From Arcobacter acticola (GTDB taxonomy: Bacteria; Campylobacterota; Campylobacteria; Campylobacterales; Arcobacteraceae), in the NCBI RefSeq assembly GCF_013177675.1, contig NZ_CP042652.1:1736001-1800000 (forward strand): a DNA stretch of 64,000 bases. The letters are read 5' to 3'. The translations under genes and the position numbers were made by a program. The notes below the pieces were generated by a model. The model was not told the DNA's origin. It worked only from the letters and a program-made list of their open reading frames with translations, and did no database searches. The number at the start of each line of letters is the position of its first letter. Positions within the stretch are counted from its first letter, which is position 1. Shown piece by piece: positions 42,990 through 51,940 of this stretch.

Positions 42990-44876
42990 ATGAGTGTAAA
43001 AGATATAAATAAAGTTATCGAACAACTTGTAAAAGAGTACAAAGATTCAGTACTTACTTACGAAAAAATTATTAAAATCTTCCCTAAAGCACCTTCTGGT
43101 CCAAATATCAAAAAACTTTTAGCATTAATTCAATTATGTAATGTAACTGTAATTAGTTCTCAAGAACAAGCAAAAAGAATGAATGCAGAAGAGGCTAAGA
43201 AAAGAAGAGAATTAAGAGAAAAGTTAATTGAGAATGAAGATGACGTTTACGATTTATTGAAAAATAAAGAGTTATTAGAATGGTCAAGATCTGATTCTCC
43301 TGTTAGAATGTATTTACGAGAAATGGGACAAATTCCATTACTTACTAAAGAAGAAGAGATCGAAATCTCTAAAAAAATTGAAATGGGTGAAGATATTATT
43401 CTTGATGCTATTTGTTATGTTCCATACTTAATAGATTTCATTTTAGAATATAGAGAACCATTAGTTAATAGAGAAAGAAAAGTAAAAGAATTATTTAGAA
43501 ATTTTGATGATGATGATTCTGATAGTGATGAAGAAGAAGAGGAAATTGAAGAAGATACTTCTGATGATTCTGATGATGATTCTGATAGTGATTCTGATGA
43601 AGAAAAAGGTGGTGTTAAAAAGCAAAAGAAACTTGATAAAAGAGCACAAACTATCATCGAAGCATTTAAAATCTTAGAAAAAGCAAAAAAAGATTGGCTT
43701 AAATTTTCAGCAAAAGAAACAGCAAAATCAGATGATGAAGTAGATCAAATGACTTTCAATCTTGCAGTTGCATTTAAAAAGAAAATCTTAAAAGAAGCAT
43801 TACTTGACTTAGGACCTACATCTAAATTAATTACTGAAATTGTAAAAGCAATGGAAACAGCTTTAAAATCTGATACAGGTTTTGATGGTGAATTAAAAAG
43901 ATTAGAGTATAAATTACCTTTATTTAATGAAACATTATTAAAAAATCATAAAAAGATTTTAGATAATATTGTTAATTTAACAAAAGCACAAATTACTTCA
44001 ATGGTTCCTGAAGCTACTATGGTTTCTTCTTATATGGAAATTAAAAAACTTTTCCAAACAAAAGAAGCATCTAAAGGTGGTTTTGATTTAACACCTGAAG
44101 AATTAAAAGATGTTCTTGAACAAATCAAAAGAGGTAAACAAATTACTGATACTTCTAAAACAAGAATGGCAAAATCAAACCTTAGACTTGTTGTATCTAT
44201 TGCAAAAAGATATACAAATAGAGGTTTACCATTCTTAGATTTAATTCAAGAAGGAAACATCGGTCTTATGAAAGCTGTTGATAAGTTTGAGTATAAAAAA
44301 GGTTATAAATTCTCTACTTATGCAACATGGTGGATTAGACAAGCAATTTCTAGAGCAATCGCAGATCAAGCAAGAACTATTAGAATTCCTATACATATGA
44401 TTGAAACTATTAATAGAATTAATAAAATCATCAGAAAAGGTATTCAAGAAAATGGGAAAGAGCCAGATGTGGATGAAATCGCAAAAGAAGTTGGACTTCC
44501 TGTTGATAAAGTTAAACAAGTAATTAAAATCACTAAAGAGCCTGTATCTTTAGAAGCTCCAATTGGAAGTGATGATGATGGTAAATTTGGAGATTTCGTT
44601 CCTGATGAAAAAGCACCAACACCTGTTGATAACATCATGAAGGAAGATTTACAAGGTCAAATTGATCAAATTTTAGGTCAATTAAATGAAAGAGAACAAG
44701 CAGTTATCAGAATGAGATTTGGTCTTATGGAAGATGCAAGTGATAGAACATTGGAAGAAATTGGGAAAGAACTTTCTGTTACAAGAGAAAGAGTAAGACA
44801 AATTGAATCTAGTGCTATTAAGAAATTAAAGCATCCTAAAGTAGGTAAAAATCTTAAAAATTACGTAGAGAGCTAG
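42990..44876 (+). CDS. rpoD: Primary sigma factor RpoD (sigma-70) with acidic repeat tract
   Basis: 628 residues. Region 1.1 at the N-terminus, 1.2 ([21 protein letters not shown]), core regions 2.1-2.4 ([37 protein letters not shown]), 3 and 4.2 ([30 protein letters not shown]). Between 1.2 and 2 lies a stretch of about 37 residues (170-208) of Asp, Ser and Glu only, coded by repeated GAT/TCT/GAA codons, in the non-conserved region. The ATG lies 13 bases after AGAGGA, a wide spacing. A PAS-like gene follows after four bases. Confidence 0.97.
   Translation: MSVKDINKVIEQLVKEYKDSVLTYEKIIKIFPKAPSGPNIKKLLALIQLCNVTVISSQEQAKRMNAEEAKKRRELREKLIENEDDVYDLLKNKELLEWSRSDSPVRMYLREMGQIPLLTKEEEIEISKKIEMGEDIILDAICYVPYLIDFILEYREPLVNRERKVKELFRNFDDDDSDSDEEEEEIEEDTSDDSDDDSDSDSDEEKGGVKKQKKLDKRAQTIIEAFKILEKAKKDWLKFSAKETAKSDDEVDQMTFNLAVAFKKKILKEALLDLGPTSKLITEIVKAMETALKSDTGFDGELKRLEYKLPLFNETLLKNHKKILDNIVNLTKAQITSMVPEATMVSSYMEIKKLFQTKEASKGGFDLTPEELKDVLEQIKRGKQITDTSKTRMAKSNLRLVVSIAKRYTNRGLPFLDLIQEGNIGLMKAVDKFEYKKGYKFSTYATWWIRQAISRAIADQARTIRIPIHMIETINRINKIIRKGIQENGKEPDVDEIAKEVGLPVDKVKQVIKITKEPVSLEAPIGSDDDGKFGDFVPDEKAPTPVDNIMKEDLQGQIDQILGQLNEREQAVIRMRFGLMEDASDRTLEEIGKELSVTRERVRQIESSAIKKLKHPKVGKNLKNYVES
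43502..43610 (+). repeat. Acidic codon repeat tract inside rpoD
   Basis: A run of GAT, TCT/AGT and GAA triplets (for example GATGATTCTGATGATGATTC) coding Asp/Ser/Glu. Such triplet repeats can change length in frame by slippage. Confidence 0.7.
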
Positions 44877-44880
44877 AATC

Positions 44881-45561
44881 ATGAGTTTTTTTGAAGAGTG
44901 GATTGAATTAGATTTAAATCCTATATTATCTTTTTCATCTACTTCAAAGATAATATATTCTAATTCTGAAGCACAGTTTTTATTAAATAGAATAAAACAA
45001 AAAGAGCTTTTTGATTTAGCTTTAAGTTATGCCCCAAAAACTTTTGGGGCACTAACTTCTTATATTGATTTAACAATTAAGAATTATACTTTTTATGCTA
45101 TAACTGTAATGTATGAAAATGAAGATGAAATTCATATGAAACTGTATAAAAGTGCAATGGTAAAAAAAGAGAATACTCTTAATATAAAAAATATCAACGT
45201 TACAAATATTTTTACTTTAGTTGATTTATCAATTTCAACAAGTAAAATTAAATCAGATATCAATTTTATTAAGAACTATGATCCTTCTATCCCTGAGTTT
45301 AAGCTTGATGCTAGTTCATTTATAAAAACACTAAATCAAATTTTTGATGCCTTTAAAGGTAATAAAAATGTTTCATGTTCAATATTATTAAAAATTGGTG
45401 AATACATCAAAATTGATGAGAAAAAATATTCATTAATAAGTGTTGAAATTTCTACAGATAAAGAAAATGATTTCTCTTCTTTAAATATTAAAGAAAACAA
45501 CTCATTTATTTTAACAAAAGATGATACTAAGGTGACAATAGATTTACCTTTAATTCTTTAA
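44881..45561 (+). CDS. PAS-like protein of unknown function behind rpoD
   Basis: 226 residues. The N-terminal part (LDLNPILSFSSTSKIIYSNSEAQFLL...) has the opening of a PAS domain; the C-terminal part (about 140-226) has strands that could be a decayed kinase ATPase fold (SILLKIGEYIKIDEKKYSLISVEIST...IDLPLIL), but no N or G box is seen. It starts four bases after the rpoD stop, so it is made with the sigma factor. No function can be named; a sensor or sigma-linked role is a guess. Confidence 0.65.
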   Translation: MSFFEEWIELDLNPILSFSSTSKIIYSNSEAQFLLNRIKQKELFDLALSYAPKTFGALTSYIDLTIKNYTFYAITVMYENEDEIHMKLYKSAMVKKENTLNIKNINVTNIFTLVDLSISTSKIKSDINFIKNYDPSIPEFKLDASSFIKTLNQIFDAFKGNKNVSCSILLKIGEYIKIDEKKYSLISVEISTDKENDFSSLNIKENNSFILTKDDTKVTIDLPLIL

Positions 45562-45562
45562 G

Positions 45563-45594
45563 TTTTCAAAGCTTTATTTTAAAAGCTTTGAAAA
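45563..45594. terminator. Terminator between the PAS-like gene and the membrane-protein gene
   Basis: 12-bp perfect stem TTTTCAAAGCTT / AAGCTTTGAAAA with an 8-base loop, spanning the stop of the minus-strand gene; bidirectional. Confidence 0.8.
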
Positions 45595-46119
45595 TAAAAC
45601 TCCAATTGGTACAATTCCCAATCCAATAATAAATGCAAGTGGTAAAAAGATACCATTATTGTTTAAAGCAAAAAATCCAAAAATCAATACTCCATAACCT
45701 AAGACTCTATAAATAGATAAAAAGCCTCCTGCTGAAAATAATGTATTTTTAAAAGTATTTTTCTTTACCTTTGATTTTTCATCATTTATAATCTCTTTAA
45801 TTTTTTCAGGAGTTAATTCACTTTCAGGTATTTCTTCATATTCAGTATATAAATCATAAGGATCATCTATTTCATCAATTTTATCTCTTTGGTCTAAGCC
45901 ATTTGATTGGGATAAATCAAGATTTGATATTCTACTTTGAATATTTTTTTTATAGGATAAAAAAGAAGCAATTGTAATAAATAATGATGAAAAGAAAGCA
46001 ACCTGAGAATTTAAAAACCATAAACCATTTTGGAAAATAAATGCATAAAAGAAAATACAAAGGTCAATTATAATAAAGACCTTTGCAAACTTCAAAATTT
46101 CTGGATTAATCTTCATCAT
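45574..46119 (-). CDS. Membrane protein of unknown function next to the AtpI-like gene
   Basis: 181 residues from the ATG at 46119, which overlaps the AtpI-like stop by 14 bases (GGAG about 12 bases upstream); the reading frame is open 21 codons further. Two helices at about 12-28 and 35-52, a charged acidic loop (DDPYDLYTEYEEIPESELTPEKIKEIINDEKSK), then two or more C-terminal helices. Not recognised by me as a named family. Its coupling to the AtpI-like gene suggests a membrane-complex role. Confidence 0.7.
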   Translation of the reverse strand: MMKINPEILKFAKVFIIIDLCIFFYAFIFQNGLWFLNSQVAFFSSLFITIASFLSYKKNIQSRISNLDLSQSNGLDQRDKIDEIDDPYDLYTEYEEIPESELTPEKIKEIINDEKSKVKKNTFKNTLFSAGGFLSIYRVLGYGVLIFGFFALNNNGIFLPLAFIIGLGIVPIGVLFSKLLK

Positions 46120-46429
46120 CAAAAGATTTATCTCCATGTTTTGCTCTATATGCATATCGAGGATCGTTTTCCATTCCTTCATATACTTTTTGTGCTTTTT
46201 TATATGCTCTATAAATATTTAAAATAGCTGCTGCGATTCCCCATGCAATTCCAACCCATAAAGCCCATGTATAACCTGTTAATTGTTTTAAACCATACCC
46301 AACACCAAAACCTATGATTATAGCAGCAACGATAGATATCCCTAGAGATAAACTATCAAGAGCTACTATCTTATCTTGGTGCTTTGGTTTTGGTTCAGTA
46401 TTTTCATCTTTATTTACGTTATCTGACAT
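46106..46429 (-). CDS. AtpI/AtpZ-like protein
   Basis: 107 residues with two membrane helices (SLGISIVAAIIIGFGVGYGLKQL and ALWVGIAWGIAAAILNIYRAYK), the AtpI/AtpZ (ATP synthase protein I) pattern, followed by a charged tail. Such proteins help assembly of the ATP synthase c-ring or magnesium supply to it. No atp gene is in the window. Twelve bases after ppnP. Confidence 0.8.
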   Translation of the reverse strand: MSDNVNKDENTEPKPKHQDKIVALDSLSLGISIVAAIIIGFGVGYGLKQLTGYTWALWVGIAWGIAAAILNIYRAYKKAQKVYEGMENDPRYAYRAKHGDKSFDDED

Positions 46430-46441
46430 AATAATCCAAAA

Positions 46442-46759
46442 CTATGCTAAATATGTACAACAATAATCTGTTATCTCTAAAACTTTAATTTCAAAAGAAC
46501 AATTAGCTGGAACTTCAAAATATTCTCCACCATTAATAGTCTCCCAGTTACTATCACCACAAGCTATTAAAATTTCAACTTTCCCTGAAATAATTTCCAT
46601 ATGTTCAGCTTCATTTGTTCCAAAAGTATATTCACCAGGCATCATAATACCTAAAGATTTTTTTACACCATTTTCATCTACAAAACTTCTACTTGTTACT
46701 TTTCCCTCAAAATATACATTTGCTTTTTTTGTTAACTCTACATTTTTAATTGTTGGCAT
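46442..46759 (-). CDS. ppnP: Pyrimidine/purine nucleoside phosphorylase (cupin)
   Basis: 105 residues, one cupin domain. VTSRSFVDENGVKKSLGIMMPGEYTFGTNEAEHMEIISGKVEI and YFEVPANCSFEIKV match PpnP (formerly DUF1255/YaiE), which splits many nucleosides with phosphate. AAAAAGGA is six bases before the ATG and lies at the end of a structured leader (46764-46797). Upstream neighbour hemL has its own terminator. Confidence 0.92.
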   Translation of the reverse strand: MPTIKNVELTKKANVYFEGKVTSRSFVDENGVKKSLGIMMPGEYTFGTNEAEHMEIISGKVEILIACGDSNWETINGGEYFEVPANCSFEIKVLEITDYCCTYLA

Positions 46760-46763
46760 TTTT

Positions 46764-46797
46764 ATTCCTTTTTAGAAGTCCCTTCTAAAATGGGACC
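46764..46797 (-). promoter_or_regulatory. Interlocked (bistable) leader element at the ppnP start
   Basis: Plus-strand segments TTTTAGAA (46770-46777), GTCCC (46778-46782), TTCTAAAA (46783-46790), one T, GGGAC (46792-46796). Segments 1/3 and 2/4 are complementary, as at 6618-6643, with the A/T arms changed in a compensating way and the G/C arms kept. In the transcript the last segment runs into the AAGGA of ppnP. Confidence 0.5.
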
Positions 46798-46855
46798 TTA
46801 AATATTAAATTTCTTTTAACGCTATAGCAAAGCTAAAGCTAAAGAAACAAACTTT

Positions 46856-46880
46856 AAAGAGAACAACGAGTTGTTCTTTA
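46856..46880 (-). terminator. hemL terminator
   Basis: GAACAA (46861-46866) / TTGTTC (46871-46876) with CGAG loop, extended by A/T pairs, directly after the hemL stop. Confidence 0.65.
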
Positions 46881-46882
46881 AA

Positions 46883-48166
46883 CTATAAATTTTTCATAAC
46901 TTCGTTAGCTGCACTAATACAAGCATCGATATCATCATTTGTTATTTTAGTACAAATAAATCCAGCTTCATATTGAGAACAAGCAAAATAGAAACCTCTT
47001 TTTAACATTTCGTGGTGAAATGTAGCAAATCTTTTGAAATCACAAAAACTTGATACTTCTTTGAAATTTGTTGGCATTTTATCTGCAAAGAAAAATCCAA
47101 ACATACTTCCTCTTGCATCTGCTTGTAAACCAATATTATTAGAACTTGCTACTTCTTTTAATCCATTTATTAATCTAAGTGCTTTAGCATTTAATTCATC
47201 ATAAACTTCAGGATTTGCTTTTAATTTTCTAAGACTCACTAGTCCTGCTGCCATAGCAACTGGATTTCCACTTAAAGTTCCTGCTTGATAAACAGCACCA
47301 TCAGGGCTTAAATGACCCATGATTTCTTTATTAGAAGCGAAAGCACCAACAGGCATTCCAGCACCTATTACTTTACCAAAAGTGATAATATCAGCTTTTG
47401 TTTTTAAAATACCACTAGCACCTTTTAAAGAAGCTCTAAATCCTGTCATTACTTCATCAAAAATCAATAAAGCACCATTTGCATCACATAATTCTCTACA
47501 AGCTGCTAAAAACTCATCACTAGCTGGAACGAATCCCATGTTTCCTGCTATTGGTTCGATTATAATACAAGCAATATCAGATGAATCTTCAAAACATTTT
47601 TTTAAGTTTTCAATATTGTTATATTCACAAACTAAAGTATGTTTTGTTAAATCAACAGGAACTCCTGGACTACTTGGTGTTCCAAAAGTAGCTAATCCAG
47701 ATCCAGCGTGAACTAAAAGTGAATCAGAATGACCATGATAACAACCTTCAAATTTTAAAATATCATTTTTCCCAGTTACACCACGTGCAAGTCTAATAGC
47801 ACTCATAGTAGCTTCAGTTCCAGAACTCACAAATCTAACTTTATCAATATTCTCATACATTTCAACTATTTCACTAGCTAATTGTGTTTCAAGCAGTGTT
47901 GGTGCACCAAAAGATAAACCTTTTTTTGCAGTTTCAATAACAGCATTTTCAATATCTCTATCACAATGACCAAAAATAAGTGGTCCCCAAGATTGTACAA
48001 AATCTAAATATTTATTTCCATCTATATCAAATAAATAAGCACCCTCACCTCTATCTATAAAAGGGGGAGTTCCTCCTACACTTTTAAAAGCACGAACAGG
48101 AGAATCAACTCCACCTGGTATTACTTTACAAGCTTCTTCATAAGCTTTAATTGATTTATCAAACAT
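46883..48166 (-). CDS. hemL: Glutamate-1-semialdehyde 2,1-aminomutase
   Basis: 427 residues. PLP enzyme making 5-aminolevulinate, the first tetrapyrrole precursor, from glutamate semialdehyde. Seen: [62 protein letters not shown], and the PLP Lys in [14 protein letters not shown] near 264. AGGAAAGTGA precedes the ATG. Divergent from the TonB-like gene, with only 49 bases between starts. Confidence 0.97.
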   Translation of the reverse strand: MFDKSIKAYEEACKVIPGGVDSPVRAFKSVGGTPPFIDRGEGAYLFDIDGNKYLDFVQSWGPLIFGHCDRDIENAVIETAKKGLSFGAPTLLETQLASEIVEMYENIDKVRFVSSGTEATMSAIRLARGVTGKNDILKFEGCYHGHSDSLLVHAGSGLATFGTPSSPGVPVDLTKHTLVCEYNNIENLKKCFEDSSDIACIIIEPIAGNMGFVPASDEFLAACRELCDANGALLIFDEVMTGFRASLKGASGILKTKADIITFGKVIGAGMPVGAFASNKEIMGHLSPDGAVYQAGTLSGNPVAMAAGLVSLRKLKANPEVYDELNAKALRLINGLKEVASSNNIGLQADARGSMFGFFFADKMPTNFKEVSSFCDFKRFATFHHEMLKRGFYFACSQYEAGFICTKITNDDIDACISAANEVMKNL

Positions 48167-48203
48167 TCACTTTCCTATTAATCATTTATTATGATAATTG
48201 TAC

Positions 48204-48209
48204 TATAAT
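48204..48209 (+). promoter_or_regulatory. -10 box directly before the TonB-like gene (leaderless)
   Basis: TATAAT ends six bases before the ATG at 48216, so transcription would begin at or beside the start codon. Confidence 0.5.
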
Positions 48210-48215
48210 CGCGCT

Positions 48216-49040
48216 ATGAAAATTATTATCTTAGCCCTTATTATCTCAATATCTTTGCATTTTCTTGCATTTTATAATTATGGAAATAAAGAATTTAATG
48301 AAAAAAAGAATAAAGATGAAATTATAGAAAAAAAATCTGATGTAAAATTTGTAAAACTAAAGAAAAAAGAGATTACAGAAGAGATAAAAAATACTCCTGA
48401 AATTAAAAAAAATTTAGAGCCTGAAAAAACTGAAGAAACAAAAAAAGTAGAGAAACTATTAAATAAATTGAGCGAATCAAAAACTCAAAAAAAAGAGATA
48501 GAAAAAACTGAAACAAAAAAAATTGAAAAAATTGAAAAAAGAGCTGAAGTAAAAAAACAAATTGATGTTACACAATCAAAAGAATTTCAAGAAAAAGTAT
48601 TAAAAGATCAAATTATTAAAAAAGATGATTCTTTACAAAATAGTATTTTAGAAAACTTTTTATCACAAAAAGAACCAATAAATAAAGAAATACTAAATGA
48701 ACTTGAAAAACTATATGGTGAAGAATATCAAACTTTTACAAAAGTTCAGAAAGCATATTTAGAAAAAAATCTTAATAACTTTCAAGTTATTACACAAAGA
48801 GTTTTAACAAGACTAGGTTATCCTCCATTGGCTGCTAAACTAAAAATTGGTGGAGCAAATGTTATTGAATTTATGTTTCATCCAGATGGAAGTATTACAA
48901 ATCTTAGAGTTACAAATTCATCTGGTTATGAAGTTTTTGATAAGTATTCTTTAGAGTTGATAGAAATTGCATATAAAGATTATCCAAGACCTACAACATC
49001 AACAAAATTAAAATTTAATGTTAGATACCAATTATACTAA
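48216..49040 (+). CDS. TonB-like energy-transducer protein
   Basis: 274 residues from the ATG at 48216. One N-terminal membrane anchor (IIILALIISISLHFLAFY), a long Lys/Glu-rich periplasmic spacer (about 30-150), and a C-terminal TonB domain (LGYPPLAAKLKIGGANVIEFMFHPDGSITNLRVTNSSGY, ending RYQLY). The spacer is charged rather than Pro-rich. It would pass proton-motive energy to outer-membrane receptors with ExbBD, none of which is encoded here. No Shine-Dalgarno is present and TATAAT lies six bases before the ATG, so the mRNA may be leaderless. Confidence 0.82.
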   Translation: MKIIILALIISISLHFLAFYNYGNKEFNEKKNKDEIIEKKSDVKFVKLKKKEITEEIKNTPEIKKNLEPEKTEETKKVEKLLNKLSESKTQKKEIEKTETKKIEKIEKRAEVKKQIDVTQSKEFQEKVLKDQIIKKDDSLQNSILENFLSQKEPINKEILNELEKLYGEEYQTFTKVQKAYLEKNLNNFQVITQRVLTRLGYPPLAAKLKIGGANVIEFMFHPDGSITNLRVTNSSGYEVFDKYSLELIEIAYKDYPRPTTSTKLKFNVRYQLY

Positions 49041-49048
49041 GGCTAATT

Positions 49049-49753
49049 ATGAATAAAATAAAAATATACTTTAAAAAACTGCTAAGAGGAGAGATATCAC
49101 TTTTTATAGTATTTTGGTTTTGGTTTATTTTTATTTCTTTTTGTATAGAAGTGTTTTTTCAAATTGAATCTTTAAGTAATACTTTTTATGAAACAAACTA
49201 TTTCCAATTATTTTTATATTTAATTATTTTAATATATTCCATATTAATATTTATGTTTGTTTTTAAAAGTGCAAATAATTATAAAGGCTCAAAAATATGG
49301 TCATTTCTTTCAAAAGTTATAGTATCAATAAATCTGTTTTTTTCATTAAGTTATTTTACAGATATTCTTGAATTTTATTTTTTAGAAGATTATTCTATTG
49401 AAAATGAAATTAAAGATTTTAGGAAAACATTACCTATGCAAGTTGATTCTGTGAGTATTTTAATAGATATTTATAAAGAAAAGAAAACAATATTTTATAA
49501 TTATCAATTATTTAATATCTCACTGATTGAAGAAAATGATAAAAGTAGATTTACAAGACAAATACAAAATTCTCTTTGTGAAGATGAAATTAGTTTAAGT
49601 TTATTAAAAAAAGATTATATTTTAAATTATGAATACGTAAATGAAAAAGAAGAAAAAGTTATTAATATTCAAACTAAGAAAGATGATTGTGGAAAATCAA
49701 TCTATGACTTAGAGATTTTAAATAAGGTTTTGGATGAACAAGGTATGCATTAG
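49049..49753 (+). CDS. Membrane protein of unknown function
   Basis: 234 residues. Three hydrophobic segments (about 17-35, 52-72 and 88-106) and a C-terminal soluble part with strands (VDSVSILIDIYKEKKTIFYNYQLFN; LCEDEISLSLLKKDYILNYEYVNEKE). Two C-terminal Cys. Eight bases after the TonB-like gene, so probably in one unit. Not recognised. Confidence 0.7.
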   Translation: MNKIKIYFKKLLRGEISLFIVFWFWFIFISFCIEVFFQIESLSNTFYETNYFQLFLYLIILIYSILIFMFVFKSANNYKGSKIWSFLSKVIVSINLFFSLSYFTDILEFYFLEDYSIENEIKDFRKTLPMQVDSVSILIDIYKEKKTIFYNYQLFNISLIEENDKSRFTRQIQNSLCEDEISLSLLKKDYILNYEYVNEKEEKVINIQTKKDDCGKSIYDLEILNKVLDEQGMH

Positions 49754-49770
49754 ATATTCTTAAAATTATA

Positions 49771-49802
49771 TTTATATCTTTCCCTCTAGGGATAGATATA
49801 AA
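49771..49802. terminator. Terminator between the membrane-protein gene and rodA
   Basis: TTTATATCT ... TCCCT and AGGGA ... AGATATAAA, 14 pairs with one mismatch and a 2-base loop, between convergent genes. Confidence 0.8.
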
Positions 49803-49827
49803 ATACTCTCTTTAAATTCTTTATTAT

Positions 49828-50934
49828 TTATAATTTTCTCTCATAATTATATAAGTTCATATATCTAAATGCTAATAAATTTTCTAAAATAGCAAATGTC
49901 ACTATAAAATTAATAAAAGAACTACCACCATATGAAAACAAAGGTAAAGGAATTCCAACAACTGGGGCAAATCCAATAACCATCAAAATATTAATACTCA
50001 TATTAAAAAATATCAAAAGCCCCAAACCTGAAGCAAAAGCCCTGACTATATAATCATCTTTAAAATAATAATTCATGGTCAATAAATGCATAATAATTAA
50101 TAAATATAAGAAGATTAATCCAATGGCTCCTAAAAAACCATATCTTTCTACAAAATAAGCAAAAATAAAATCACTTGTAGCAATTGGTAAAAACTTCAAT
50201 TGAGTTTGAGTAGCCTCTTCACTTAATTTTCCAGTTAAACCACCTGAACCAATAGCAATAATTGATTGTTGTACGTGATAACTAGGTTTTTCTGAAATAA
50301 AGTCTGTGATTCTTTTTTTCTGATAATCTTTTATCAAATAAGTGTAAATAAAAGGTGAGGCAATACCAAGGGTAATAATAATAGTTGCCCAAATCTTCCA
50401 ATTTACTCCTATTATAAATAATATTCCATAACCAACAAATAATAATACTAAAGCTGTACCTAAATCAGGTTCTTTTGCAATTAATAAAAATGGTAACAAA
50501 ATATAAAATGAAAAATATAAAAAGTCTAAAACTTTATATCCATTTTTAGGAGGTGGTCTTTGTTGTATCAAATATCCTAACATTAAAATAAAAATAGGTT
50601 TTATTAATTCAGATGGTTGGATTGTAGTACCAAGGATAGGAATATGTATCCATCTTTGAGCACCAAGTTTTGATATACCTACGAACTCTACAGCCACCAG
50701 TAATGCTATACCAATCCAGTATAATGTGGGGATCATTCTTAATTTTTTTCTTATAGGTAAAACAAATACTATAAAAAATGCAAATAAGGAAATTGAGTAA
50801 TAAAATAATTGCTTATTAGCTAATTGTTCGTTTGTTTCACCAATTAAATGGTATGATAAGAATATCAATGGTAAAACAAATATTATTAACAAATAATCAA
50901 AATGGGAAATAATTCTTTTATCAAATAAACGCAT
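49828..50934 (-). CDS. rodA: Rod-shape SEDS glycosyltransferase RodA (MrdB)
   Basis: 368 residues, about ten membrane helices. SEDS features: GAQRWIHIPILGTTIQPSEL, AKEPDLGTALVLL, and the C-terminal FAPVVGIPLPLFSYGGSSFINF. RodA polymerises lipid II for side-wall elongation together with PBP2. The start codon is 19 bases from the divergent RluA-type gene. No clear Shine-Dalgarno. Confidence 0.95.
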   Translation of the reverse strand: MRLFDKRIISHFDYLLIIFVLPLIFLSYHLIGETNEQLANKQLFYYSISLFAFFIVFVLPIRKKLRMIPTLYWIGIALLVAVEFVGISKLGAQRWIHIPILGTTIQPSELIKPIFILMLGYLIQQRPPPKNGYKVLDFLYFSFYILLPFLLIAKEPDLGTALVLLFVGYGILFIIGVNWKIWATIIITLGIASPFIYTYLIKDYQKKRITDFISEKPSYHVQQSIIAIGSGGLTGKLSEEATQTQLKFLPIATSDFIFAYFVERYGFLGAIGLIFLYLLIIMHLLTMNYYFKDDYIVRAFASGLGLLIFFNMSINILMVIGFAPVVGIPLPLFSYGGSSFINFIVTFAILENLLAFRYMNLYNYERKL

Positions 50935-50953
50935 AGTGAAAGAGTATCTAAAT

Positions 50954-51940
50954 ATGGATAAAAATTTTATTGTAAATGAAGAAAATAGACTGGATAAATT
51001 TCTTGCATCAAAAATAGACGCATCAAGAAATCAAATCGAACAATTAATAAAAAAAGAATACGTAAAAATTGATGGTAAAACAGTAAGTAAAACAAGTTAT
51101 AAATTAAAAAAAAATCAAAGTATTGATGTTCATTTTCCCCAAGCTGAACTAAATCCTACTAAAGATGAAAATTTTGTAAGAGAATCTCTAAAAGATAAAG
51201 ATGTAGAAATTATTTATGAAGATGATCATATTTTAGTTGTAAATAAGCCTTATAATCTAACAGTTCATGATGCACCAAGCGTTAAAGATGCAACTTTAGT
51301 GGATTGGTTAAAGCTAAAAAAAATCTCACTTTCAACAATTAGTGGTGAAGAAAGACATGGTATCGTTCATAGACTTGATAAAGGTACAAGTGGTGTAATG
51401 GTAGTTGCAAAATCAAATGAAGCACACCTAGGATTGTCAAGACAACTAGAAGATAAATCTATGGGAAGATATTATCTTGCAATCATGGATATGCCTTTAA
51501 AAGAAAATATAATTGTTGAAAAACCAATAGGTAGAAACGTAAATAACAGATTAAAAATGTCTATTGAAGAAAATGGAAGAAATGCAAAATCTGCTTTTTC
51601 AAAGATTGCTTTAAGTGATAATGAAAAATTTGAATTAATAGCTGCAAAATTATATACAGGAAGAACTCATCAAATTAGAGTTCACTTAAGTTCGATGAAT
51701 AGGCACATACTTGGAGATAATTTATATGGTTTTAAGGGCGAATTAAATAAAATAAATAGATTTTATTTGCATGCTTATTATCTTTATTTAACTCACCCAA
51801 TAACAAATAAGCAAATGAGTTTCAAAGCAAATTTACCAAAAGACATAAATGAATTTCTAAATAAAAATTTTCAAAAGGAAAATATTGATGATAAACTTAA
51901 TGAAAGCTACATCATTAACAGCTTTAATACTTCTATTTAG
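50954..51940 (+). CDS. RluA-family pseudouridine synthase
   Basis: 328 residues from the ATG at 50954 (a GTG at 50936 is the alternative). S4-like domain at 10-60 (NRLDKFLASKIDASRNQIEQLIKKEYVKIDG) then the catalytic domain with HRLDKGTSGVMVVAKS near 138 (catalytic Asp) and TGRTHQIRVHL. It isomerises uridine in rRNA; RluD-like specificity is likely but not certain. Part of the conserved rodA/rluA/flpA/trmB/ftsEX cluster. Confidence 0.92.
   Translation: MDKNFIVNEENRLDKFLASKIDASRNQIEQLIKKEYVKIDGKTVSKTSYKLKKNQSIDVHFPQAELNPTKDENFVRESLKDKDVEIIYEDDHILVVNKPYNLTVHDAPSVKDATLVDWLKLKKISLSTISGEERHGIVHRLDKGTSGVMVVAKSNEAHLGLSRQLEDKSMGRYYLAIMDMPLKENIIVEKPIGRNVNNRLKMSIEENGRNAKSAFSKIALSDNEKFELIAAKLYTGRTHQIRVHLSSMNRHILGDNLYGFKGELNKINRFYLHAYYLYLTHPITNKQMSFKANLPKDINEFLNKNFQKENIDDKLNESYIINSFNTSI

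Noticed and set aside
43415-43657. Serine-rich open frame on the minus strand within rpoD
   Set aside because: It is only the reverse reading of the acidic GAT/TCT repeat tract; no ribosome-binding site.
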